NCBI RefSeq assembly: GCF_029931775.1
Contig: NC_079324.1
Location: forward strand, 63,619,268-63,683,267
Direction of reading: 5' to 3'
From: Euleptes europaea
Lineage: Eukaryota > Chordata > Lepidosauria > Squamata > Sphaerodactylidae
Length of the DNA: 64,000 nt
Shown: one piece after another, positions 43,252 to 55,600 of the stretch
Layout: every line of letters begins with the position of its first letter
Position numbering within the stretch: the stretch's first letter is position 1
Notes under the pieces: generated by a model
Seen by the model: only the letters and a program-made list of their open reading frames with translations
Told to the model about the DNA's origin: nothing
Database searches by the model: none
Program-made: the position numbers and the translations under genes

Positions 43252-46200
43252 TTGCATCTTCCCAGATGAGTGTAAAACACAGAACACGCACACTGACATA
43301 ATAAGAAGCCGTCATTTGTTCTATGCAAGAGTTGGTAATTACTGCCGAGGTAACCTTGTGCAACTGGAATGATGCACCCCCCCTAGGGGTGTGACCTGCC
43401 GCTTGTTCCAGACAGCTGCAAGCATGGGGTGCTCCCCTGGGCAATGCATTTGCCAGAACGCTGTGGACTTGAATCTTGGAGGCCACTAAATCAATGCTCA
43501 CAAACACCCCCTGCCCTGCTCTCCATTTCTACTGTGCACTCTACCAACACTAGGAATGCACTGAAAGAAGAAAACATGTTAAGGTCCTCAGAGAATTCCT
43601 CCCTGCTGACCTCTGTTCTGGCTGCAGTGGCCGAGAGGCAGAAGGTGCAGAGCAGGGTCTCCCGTCGCGGCTACAGATTTCCTCAGTCATTGGTGGGCCA
43701 CCCGCTGCACCTACCGGTTCCCAAACATCTGGGCTCCGACCAAAAGCTTCTGGGAGATTTTCTGCAGCTGCCTTTGTGAGTGGGAGTGGAGGCCGGCTGG
43801 GGCCTTCTGCAACGGCCACCCTCAAATGCTTTGCAACAACAGAACGGCCCTCCTGTTGTGGCCCTGACCGAGGAGAGAACAACCTTGGAGGGGCCCCCCG
43901 CAACAGAGGGCAGGGTTCATGCAGGCAGTGCTGCATTTCCTTTTTCACCAGCGGAATGAAGCAACCCTGCCTTGTAACTTCGTTTGTTCATACCAAACCA
44001 TTATAAATGTCCCCCTTTTCCTTACTGGGTGAAGAAGGAGAAGCGAGAGAACCTACACTAGCTTCACACCTGTTTCCACACTCTGCCTCCCCCTTCTTGT
44101 TGATGCTGGTCCTACACTCTTCACAATTCTCTCTGGCACGGCTTCTGTCCTCCGCAGCTAGAAGCTGTGCTTCCTTTAGGCACGTTCGTTTTTAACCCTG
44201 AGCGAACAGCCCCTCCCTTCCCTGCCCGTTTCCCATGAGACCACATTCCCAGCAGAACACAGCCAGGAAGACGAGGGCCCTCCACCCCTTCCTCTAGCCC
44301 TGGAAGCCTTCAACTGCCGCCTCGTTTCTTCTTTAAAAATTCTGGAGTGGAAATACAAGTAGCCTAGCCAAGAGGGTGGGCAATTCTATACACTGACAGA
44401 ATTGGTTAGCTGCAGATCTGGGGGGAGAGACTATTGCCTCACCTTCAGGAGAAGCCCCTGCCTGGCTCTGAGCACCCCACACTGGAAATCCCAGCCTGTC
44501 CTCTACCACTGGCTACATGATCCTGAAACTGGGCAGACTCACGCCGGCCAACTTCTGGACTCTCTTGCAAAGAGGACTGCGTTGATAGCACAAAGAGGAT
44601 GCTGTGGCGGTCTCCTACCTGGGTCTTTTCAAACCGCCATGGCTGTAGCTAAGTGCCCCCCAACAGTTTTCTTCCTTCCTCTACCACTTATGCCTTTCCT
44701 CTTGCACAAAACCCATCATGACATCATTAGAAAAATTCTGCCTTCTCTAATAGTCAATACCACTTCAAGAAAGAGGCAAAGCTGGTGGAGATGCTCGGCC
44801 TGAGACAGACGAAGCAGGCTTTTGGGGAAGGAGGGAGAGGACAGAGGTGGCTGCTTGGAGCTCCCACTGAAACAGCTGGAGGCGGCCAAGAACGAGGCCA
44901 GGTGGCAGAGGGCAGAACAGCGGCTAAACACTGTCAGGGAAACTCGGGGGCATTTAGAGAGCCCCGCCTCCACGGGAGGGTGTTGCAGACAGAACTGCAC
45001 AGCACACGTGACACACTTTTGTCCTTCTGTCTGCCCATCAGAGGCTTCAACAGTTTAAGGTGTCCAAGAAACAGGTATAACAAAGGGGCAACAGAAAAGT
45101 TACCCCCCCCCCAAGTTTGGTGCTCAGCAAACCAGTGGATAGATGGCTGAGACGGGGAGGGAAAATGGCAAATGTTGCCTTTTAGTAAGCAGCGCATCCA
45201 ATGCTTCAGAGTGGACGCTTCTCCTTTAGATTATCTTTACTCCATCAGCTCTCATCTTAATCCTTGGGGGTGCCTGCGAATTATGCCCTGAACAATACAC
45301 AAGACTATCTCTGCATTGAGTCACTCTGCTCTGAGAGGTAGATTAAGCAATGGCCTCCCAAAATCTCTCGCCCCCTCCCAAGACTCCTTGACATTCTGCT
45401 CAGTCCCCAATATCTTCTATCACTGCTGCTATGTATTGAAGTAGGTAGAGCCTACGTGAGCTAGGAAAGGGGGATTTGGGCCCAGCAGGCCCCAAACAGA
45501 ATGTACCCCACACAGGACTTAGAGGCAGAACAGCGGGACTTAGAGGCAGAACAGGCACCTTCTGCAAACTGGCTCTCCCAAAGGCTTTGGCTACAAGAGA
45601 GGAAATGAGGATTTCCCCCCTCCATCGGCTACAGAGCATCAACACAATCCCAGACTTCTGAAAGATGAGGCTCTTGCACAAAGGCCGAGGGCAGCTCCTA
45701 TATGAATCTGCATCAAGACAACATTGCTGCCACCAAAACCAACAGGGCTTGTCTGACTGCAATTGCACATGGAAAATTGGATAATTTTACATCAGCCTAA
45801 AATAGGATACAACATCCCTTGGACGGACAAGGACAGACACACAAACTCACAGCAGGAAAGAGCTGACTGACAGTTAGTGGGGGGGGGGGAGGGAGGCTTA
45901 AGGCATTGTGGTGGGTGCCACGAGGGGACTCCCCCAAACTGGGACATAGGAGGAAAAAGAGAAGCGAGGAAAGCCAAGAGCTGGGCAGAGCTGTCGTGCT
46001 GTGGCTTCAAGCCATTGTGGCTAAGCCCACTGACGTTTCCTGCGTAAAGAAACTCCTACAGCTCCCAGCCTCCTATTCCTCCTATTAGAAGAAATCCAGA
46101 ACCCTCAAGAACGACGGGACTGGGTAGGAGTCCAAGAAAAGGGCAACGTGGCTCTCAGGTCAAGCAAAGTAACCAGATTCTGCTGCAGATTTCATCACAG

Positions 46201-46609
46201 TGCATCCTTTAAGATGCAGCTCCTTTCTTGTGTGAAACCTTTTCAGAGGACAGGGTGGCAGAGGTCTGCTAGCACAGTGGCCCCCTCCTTGAATACTGGA
46301 TTTCTGGGTGAATGACAGCAGTAAAACACAGCTGTTAAACACCCAGACAGGGAAGTCTTCTTCCTTCGAGGCGAAGCAAGCTGGATTTTAAAAAGTGCTG
46401 GAAAAGCTGAGACAGCCTCTGAAGCGTCGACTGAATCCTCAGGTCTGCAGTAAAGTCAGACACCTCCTGGACTTTAGCGACAGAACTACTTTGTCCAGTA
46501 CCCTCAAATACTCTTAATTCACTTTTTAAAATACACTTGATAGATCTCACAGGATATAAATTAGGATGCTGGACGGAGATTTCCGAAACGGGGGCCAAGC
46601 GGGCCGCCT
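43252..46609 (-). other. KCTD10: Probable KCTD10 3' UTR
   Basis: About 3.3 kb directly downstream of the KCTD10 stop codon in its direction. Unlike nearly all other noncoding sequence here it has no recognisable SINE, LINE or MITE, as expected of a long terminal exon under constraint. Inference; other hexamers within it could be used. Confidence 0.5.
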
Positions 46610-49600
46610 TCACTGGTGGAGGTGAGCCCGATCGTCCGGGCGCTTGATGTGAATCCTCCGGACCCGCTCAATGCGTTCTCGCTCCTCGTCCTCCTCCAGG
46701 TGGTGGGAGCGGCCAGCTGCCCCTCCGGTGGCCTCCAGCAGGGCGTTGTCTGGCCCTCGCCCATCCTGCGCTTCGTACAGCAGGATGTTCAATGTCTCCT
46801 CGTAAATCCGGGCTTCTGGAAACTCAACCTGGACACCACAAAGCAATGGAGGTTAGAGGATGTCCCCTACTCTGCTTTCCACCTTCAGCCTCATCAGTCT
46901 CTTAAATCTCTCTCTCACACACACATACGCAAAGCTGCCTCCTCGAATCATAGAGTAGGAAAGGACCACCAGGGTCATCTCGTCCAACCCCCGGCACAAT
47001 ACAGGTAATTCACAACTACCTAACCCCCCCCCACTGACCCCTACTCCATGCCCAGAAGATGGCCAAGGTGCCCTCCCTCTCATGAACTGCCTAAATTCAT
47101 AGAATCAGCATTGCTGACAGATGGCCATCTAGCCTCTGCTTAAAAACCTCCAAGGAAGGAGAGCCCACCACCTCCCGAGGAAGCCTGTTCCACTGAGGAA
47201 CCGCTCTAACTGATAGATCTTCCTAATGTCTAGACAGAAACTCTTTTGATCTAATTTCAACCTGTTGGTTCTGGCCTGACCTTCTGGGGCCACAGAAAAC
47301 AACTCGGCACCATCTTCTATATGACAGCCCTTTAAGTACTTGAAGATGGTTGTCGTATCCCCTCTCAGTCTTCTCCTCTTTAGGCTAAACATACCCAGCT
47401 CCTTCAACCTTTTCAGCTGCCGCACAGAGCAGGTGGGTGCCACGAGGCGGCGGGGGAACCAGCCAGAAAACTCACCTTGGTCTGTTTCTTCTCAGTAGCG
47501 TATACGATGGACGTGCAGCAGACTTCTGCGATCTTGCGCCCTTGCCCGTAGAAAGACCAGCAGCAGATCTCGTCCCCGATGACATCCTTGATGAAGAGGA
47601 CGCGCCCGTTGAACCGCAGCGACAGCTTGTCAAAGAGCTCGATGTTTTTCAGCATGTTGTCATCAGAATTGCTGAAAGGAGCAGACAGGGAATGGTTATG
47701 CCATCCAACGGGACGCTTGGAGGGTGCTTCCAGCCATGATCCCACCCAAAGACAACTGCCATGGCCTTCTTCAACTGGGGGCAGTGCCAAGTCTTTTCAG
47801 CGAAGGGCACAAGGCCTCCAACACCTCTGTTCAAAGCCCTTTGGCCAGCAACTGGAGAGTTGCAGCTGTCTGATCTCACTTGGCTGCAGCCCTTGGATTG
47901 TAGTTCTAACACACCCTCCTCCAGGTCCCTCAAGAGAACAGTTAGATTTGAGTCCAGTAATACCTTAGAGACCAACAAGGTTTTTGGGTATAAGCTTTCA
48001 AGAATCTGATGAAAGGGAGCTTTGACTCTCGAAAGCTTACACCCTAAAAATCTTGCCGGTCTCTACGATGCTCCTGGACTTTAATCTGGCTGTACTACTG
48101 CAGACCAACACAGCTACCCTGTGAAACCACCCTCAAGAGAAGGGAGACCTCACTGTTCCCTGCAGGCTCCTACTTCCCAGACAGGCACCCACAGGATTCC
48201 ACGCCAGCCCCACTGCCAGAAAAACAGCGTCTGAGCACAACATCCCATTTAAAGCTCGGGCAAGGAGCTCAACAAGTCTGTAGGCTTCTAAGTGCCACCC
48301 TCAACTACTTCACCCCTTTCCCTGCCAGCAGTTTTTATCCAGGCAAAACCCCCTTGCCCCTTCTTTTCACCAAGTTACGTCATTTTTATGCTAACCTTCT
48401 TCTAAGGAGCTTAGGGTGGCATACGTGGAGGTTCCCCACGCGCATACACTTTCTGCACAAAAAAACTTATGAAGTAGACTAGTAGAGATTAAAGAAGCAA
48501 CAGCAGCATTGGTTTTTATATGGTGACTTTCTCTACCACTTAAGGAAGAATCAAACCGGCTTACAATCACCTTCCCTTCCCCTCCCCACAACAGACACCC
48601 TATGAGGGAGGTGGGGCTGAGAGAGCTCTATCAGAGTTGTGACTAGCCCAAGGTCACCCAGCTGGCTTCATATGGGGCAGGGAAACAAATCTAGTTCACC
48701 AGATTACCCTCGCCATTCATGTGGAGGAGTGGGGAATCAAACCCGGTTCTCCAGATCAGAGTCAATTGCTCCAAACCACCGCTCTTAACCACTACACCAC
48801 ACTAGCTGGCTCAAGGCTTCACGGTTGACTGAGGATGTGAACCTGGGTCTGCCAGATCTTAGTGTTTCATGAGGATTTCAACCTGGTTAACTGAGGATTT
48901 GAACCTGGGTCTGCCAGATCTTAGTGTGATGCTTTAACTACTACATCTCAGTGGCTCCACGTAACTCATTTACACGTCAAAGGGGTCGATTTCTCGATGT
49001 TGAACAAAAAAAGCTTTTTGGTTCTTGTAGGTTATCCGGGCTGTGTGACCGTGGTCTTGGTATTTTGTTTCCTGACGTTTCGCCAGCAGCTGTGGCAGGC
49101 ATCTTCAGATGCTGCCACAGCTGCTGGCGAAACGTCAGGAAACAAAATACCAAGACCACGGTCACACAGCCCGGATAACCTACAAGAACCAATGAACTCT
49201 GACCGTGAAAGCCTTCGACAAAAAAAGCTTTTACCTGGTGTAGGAATACTTGTTGTTGCTTCTGTTGTACAGCAACTTGACTGCCGGCTGCAAGGAAACA
49301 GGTCGGTTCAGTGCTCGGACCAACAGCCCAGCTGGACAGCCAGCCCTCCCTGAGTATCAGGGTAAGTCCCAAGCCACAGGGGAGGGGGGGGCAGTTCTCC
49401 AGCTTAGGCAGGCACAGTGAGAAGAAGCCCCAACGAAGGGTGAAGGGGAAAGGCTGAAGGGAGAGGCGCTGGGGCAGCTCTCAAGCTGACATCAGCGACC
49501 CTGTACGAAGCCTGCCAGGTGGAAGACTGGTTTACCTTGTTCGACGTAGCGATTAGTTTTTGTTCTTCTTTGGGGGATGTAATGATGGGCACTTTGCAGA

Positions 49601-52600
49601 AGGGCTCATAGACATCTTTATTCTGCTGAAAGGAGAGCACCGGTCAGAAGTGGGAAAGTGGGCTACAGTTGCCAGTTGGTAGATTCCTGGAAATTTGGGG
49701 GGTAGAGACTGGGGAGAGTGGGATTTGGGGAGGGAGCTCAGCAGGGTATAAGAGTTCAACCCTCCCTCCAAAAGCAGCCTTTTCTCCAGGGGAACTGATC
49801 GCTGTAGTCTGGAAATCAGTCATAATTCTAGGAGAATTCCAGGCCTCACCTGGAGGTTGGTAATTCAATCCAAAGCAGAGCATGTGGCTGCTTTTTGACA
49901 ACCAATGAAACCGCAACTTATTCCCTTGATGTGCCACTGGAGGGGGGCAGGAACCTTCCTCTAGTGTGCATGTAAATACAGGACCCCCCCTCCCCACATC
50001 AGCAGCTGGAGGCTCAGGTCCTTCTCTCCTGCCCTATCAGCAAACTTGGGGCCAAGTAGGACCCCAAAGACTTGTGACTCATCCTGATGGTGTGCGGGGG
50101 CGGGGCGGAGGAGGCTCTAAACTCTCCGCTCAGAACCAGAGGGTCAGGCCCAGCCTGTTACATTGATGCCTCAGTGGGGGACCCGTCGTATGCCCACCTG
50201 GAGGGCGGCCTGGCACTCATCCACCAGGCCCTGCACCAGGTAATACTTTGCCTCTGCCAACAGCTCTTCGATCTCCCGCCGGCTCTCCGGAAGTGGCACG
50301 GCACCATCGCGCAGGTAGTTCAAGATGGTTCCAAAGTGCTTGCCACAGCGGTCTATCAAAATCCAGCCTGGAAAGGGGCAGAGCCAAGACAGAAGCAGAA
50401 GGGGCTCATTGTGGGAAGAGAAAGAAGGGGACGAATGCCAACGGGCACAGCTGCTGCCCAAAGCAAGGGCAGCTCTCTGACTGGCATGTTCAGCCCCAGG
50501 GTTCCAAGACACTTTGTTGGTGCCAGGTTGGGAGTTGAACAAGGAAGACGCACAAACTTTGCGACTGGAGATGCAAGACTCAACTTGGGAAATGCAATCA
50601 TGTGCAGACTATCTGGACACCTGGGCCAAGTGGGGAATCTCCTCCAGGTGAGCAGGCAGGGAAGCAAACAAACAGAGGTGGAGCACCTTCCAGGCATACA
50701 GTTGTTGACCTAGTTCTCTGACAAAGGAAGCTCTACGGATGAATACAACATGAAATTAATATAATTAATAATGGGGTGATGTCAAGTTGCAACCACCTCA
50801 CAGCAACTGTGGGACCACGGGGTTCTCAAGGCAAGGGACTAACAGGTGGTTTGCCATTGCCTGCCTCTGCATAGCAACCCTGCATTACCTCGGTGGTCTC
50901 TCATCCAAGTACTAACCAGGGCTGACCCTGCTTAGCTTTTGAGATCTGATGAGATCGGGCTAGCCTGCTGTACTAGAATTCATTAACAAATTCAAAGTTG
51001 ATTCATTTGAAATGTGGTGTTGGAGGAGAGTTTTATGAATACCGTGGACTGCCAAAAAGGTAAATAAGTGGGTTCTTGATCATATCAAGTCTATCCCTAG
51101 AAGCTAAAATGACCAAACTGAGGCCATTATACTTTGATCACATTATGAGAAGACAAGACTCACTGGAAAAAGACAATAATGATAAGAAAAGTTGAAGGCA
51201 GCAGGAAAAGAGGAAGCCCCAACATAAGATGGACTCAATCAAGGAAGCCACGGCCCCCAGTTTGCAAGACCTGAGCAAGGCTGTTAACTCGAACGTTTTG
51301 GAGGTCATTAATTCATAGGGTCACCCTAAGTCAGAACTGACTTGACGGCACTTAACACATGTGGACAACCAATACAAGACAATGTCCCCTTAGGTCTTAA
51401 TAGGGACTTGGGATTCCTAACTCACTATAGGTGCCCAAGTTGTTACAGATCCTGCACCTTTCCGATGTTAATTACTTCAGCTACACTTTTGTAGCTTCCT
51501 ATTGTATCTGTTTATTGCATTCCATCTGCCCCAGGTTTTACATTTTGCCTACCTGTCGCTATCTGGGAGTCTCTCACACCCATGCTGAGGAAAGCAATTA
51601 CTCTATAGATGGCCTGGTGTTTTGAACTGGCCTCTCTTATAACAACCCCTTTCTGTTGTGCATTCAAAGTGGTGCACGGGATTTATACTCCAGTGCCTCT
51701 GAGGAAGTGAGCTGGAATATGATGCTGGAATAAATGTTGTTAGTCTTTAGAATGCCACTGGGACTCCTCCCACTCCTTTTTAAAAGCAGCAGGAATATCG
51801 GAGCCGGCAGACCCATAACTTTCGCAAACTTTTTGGCCTGCTCCCAACTCACTGACTTGTTAGATCTATCCCCTCATTTGACCAGAGTCCTGGCTCTGGC
51901 AAACAAGCCTGCAGAGCTTGCTTTCTCTAATGAGTTGCATTTTAAAAAATGCAAAAGAGATGACTGACTGTTGAATGGTGTTTGGGGCTAGTGTCTTCCA
52001 CAGGAAGTCTCCTGCGAGCTGGCACAGCAGCCCATGAGTTACTGAGAAGAGACTGGGGGAAAAAGAAAAGTGCAACGTCTCGTTTCTGAACCAGGATGCC
52101 AGCAGCCATCTCCCGCGGGCTGAAGGAGCTGCTCTGAAGAGGTCGTCTTGCACAACAGCGGGAGGAGCCCGTTTCCATAAACTACGCAAAGGCCAGTTTG
52201 ACAGGCGGAGATACAAGAATGCACTCTGGGGGAAGGGGGAGAAAGAGCAAAGCTCTGGCAGGCCTTTTTTCTTTTGGACAAATAAGGCCAAAGAATGCAC
52301 AGGGGGCCTCCCTTTCATGGCATCACAGTTGCTCTGCGCTCCAGGCTGCGTGTGTGCGTTACAGCTGGGCCAAAGCAGGATGTGTCACAAGCCCCCTGCA
52401 GCTCTGCTACAGTGTTTGCATGCAGACGGCTTCCTTCCACCTTGGGAGCCCGGCTGGAAGTCTCACAGTTTTGAGAATTTAGATGGGGTAAATGTGCATC
52501 TAGAGTGGAAAATCCAAGGCAAAACCTCCCATGCATAAATGTAGACTTGCCACACACATCATGATTAACACAGCAGGGCTTCCAGTTGGAGAGTGTGGCA

Positions 52601-55600
52601 GAATTCCACCCCAGTACATTTATTTTTCTGATTAACTAACTACTGTTTGTTTCCCTGGTGTTTTGTGTGCAGTTCTGGAGGCCTCACTTCAAAAAGGATA
52701 TGGACAGAATGGAGGGGGGCAGAGGAGAGCAACAAGGATGATCAGGGGCCTGGAGACCAAGCCCTACGAGGAAAGGTTGAGGGACTTGGGAATGTTCAGT
52801 CTGGAGAAGAGGGGGGACATGATTGATCCCTTTAAGTATTTGAAGGGCTGTCACTTAGGAGAACAGGGAGCTGTTCCTGTTGGCAGCAGAAGATAGGACT
52901 CGCGATAATGGGTTTAAATTGCGGGCGGATAGGTACCGGCTGGATATTAGGAAAACTTTTTTACAGTAAGAGTTGTTCGACAGTGAAATCAGCTACCTAG
53001 GGAGGCGGTGAGCTTCCCCTCACTGGCAGTCTTTAAGCAGAGGCTGGAAAAACACTTGTCAGGGATGCTCTAGGCTAATCCTGCATTGAGTAGGGGGTTG
53101 AACTAGATGGCCTGCATGGCCCCTTCCAATTCTAGGATTCTCTGAGATGCCAGGGATTGAACCTGGGACCTTCCGCATGCCAGGCAGATGCTTTGCCGCC
53201 GAGCTACAGTCCCTCCCCTGTCCCGCTCTTAACTATACAGCCCCAACAGGGCGAAGTTTACCTTCGCTGTCCGTGAGAACCTCCATCCGACCACTGAACA
53301 TGGCCTTCAGCATGGTGTCCTGCTTAGTCAGCGTCTGCATGGTGGTGTAGTAAAGCGCCCCACCGATGTTCAGCTTCACATACTTGGAGCTCGGACTGGC
53401 GCCTTTGAAGGAGGTGGTGCGAGTGGAAGCTGCCGGCACTGCTGTGCTCACCACCGTCTCTCCGGACATCTCTTCCTGCCAAGGAAAGGGAGCTTCCGTC
53501 AGGGCCTCAGGACCCCTTTGGCGACGTGGGGAGGCTAAGCCACAATAGACCACATAAAAACCCCTCCCCTTTGGGCTTCGGAGGTCTCGTAGGCAAGGCA
53601 GTGGGGCGTGTGTGTGTCCGTGCGTGCTGCTGGTGCATTCTCAGTACAGCCTGTCAGTTTCTAAAGGCAGTTTCTGTCTCCTTTGGTTCTGGACACCCGA
53701 CAGTCTTGCTGCAGGATCCACCATGAGCTGCCATCACTGCCGGAGAGGCGGCTGCCTCTCTTCATATAACAGGTCAAGAAAACGTAGGCAGAGGCCAAGT
53801 CTTTCGGCCCCAGCTCTCACAAGCAACAGAGCTGGTTGGCCTGCGACTGGGCTGCGCAACTGCAGAATGGAGGTGAGGGAATCACATGATGGAATGCTGT
53901 TGCACACACATAGAAGATTGGTCTGTAAAGGAGGAATCTCTGTGATAACCCCCTTCTCTCTGACATATGCGGGTGGGGAGAAGACTCATTCTAACCCTAA
54001 CTCTCACCTTTTCAGCAGTGGTAAAGATCCTAGGATACCCTCTGGGACCGTCATACCTTAGGGTCCACCTCTCCCTATATGTCCCCCCAAGTAGGCTGCA
54101 TTCTTCTTCCTGAGGTCTACTGGTGATGTAGTTTGCTGGGTGCCAACTGATGATGTTTTAGTTTGATGTCTGCTAGAATATTATTTTACTATCTCGTATT
54201 TTAAAGATTTTGTATGTTTTCTCGCTGTTGAATGTGTTTATTGAACTGCTGTGAGCCGCCCCCAAGCCCTGTGACCCAGGGGAGGGGTGGGGTATAAGTC
54301 TAAAAGAAAGTAAAGACAAGGTCTCTGACATGAGGGATGGGCGTCAAGCTGCCCCCTTCAGCATCTCGCTGAAACACAGCAGGCAGAGCTGGGGAAAGGA
54401 GCCTTCGACTGGGAGGAGCCCATGGGCTCTGGCTCCTCTCCCTCGCCCCTTCCAGGTAAAGAAATGCAAAGGTGGGTGGGGAGAGAATGGGCCTCAAGAC
54501 TTTGGGGGCAAAGAAGCACCCTGCAGCCACACTGCCAGCTCCAACGGCCTTAGGAAACCGTTTCCCAATTCGGATCCATCAGATATTTGGCTACTAGTAG
54601 CTACACTTTCAAGAAGCCATGGTGCCTAGAAGAAGCTTATTGCAATCCTATTCCATGGGCCCTCCTGAGCCATGGAGGTTTACTTCCCAAGGAGCCCTCA
54701 ACATACCACACTCGGCATATCTTTCCAGATTTTTACACCATTGCGTCATGAGCACCACAATGCCTGCCAACCTCGCCTGTTGTCAATTTCAGCCCTCTTG
54801 AAATAGTTTTCAGAGCCCAGAGAGTGACTCTGCTGTCTGCCTGCGGAGAAGCCTCTTGGAAGGGTTTTACAACCCAGAGAACTGCAAAAGGGGGATGAGT
54901 AATTTCAGCCTGTGGGAGAGGTCTTGGGCGGTGCGCCCCCCCCCCCCAAGAGGCTTCCTCTGTCTAGAGAAACACATTCACCTCTAGTCCCACTCCTGAG
55001 CCGACAAGGAGGCCTTTCTTGGTCGCCTGCGGACTGTTTGTTTTTCAATTTGGTCTGGCCTGGGAATTCCAGAGCAAACCCCACCCCCCAGCACAGGGTT
55101 TTGACCCAAGAAAGGAATCAAGCAACGACTTAGTGAGTCAGATTTTCCAGACGGCTAAAAACAATGGGAGAAGCTTTCTGCTTGCCCCTCTCTGCCACCT
55201 TTCCCCACAAACATCAGCTAATTAATTCTGCCCTCCTAAAAGCAGGTGGCAATTCCTTCCTACCTTCCTGAAACGAAAACTATCAAAACAGTTCAGCTTG
55301 CAGGAGGGCAAAACTGGAAGCTTCCTTCCTCCCATACAATATTCTGTAGTAACTTATGCCAGGGGTGGGGATGCATACCAGTCAGCCTTGGTCAATTTTC
55401 TGCCCACCTGGTCACTACACAGATGCTGAGTTGCATCCGTCCATGCAGGGCTCACCTCTATCCTACTAGTCTGTTTCCCAACTTAAGAATTTTGGGATAG
55501 CTTCATTCTTCAGACAAACCAGGAAAAGTAGGATGAACCCTTCATCTATGGTCCAAGAACAACTAACATGAACCAGTGCAGCAGAGAGGCAAGGGGAGGA

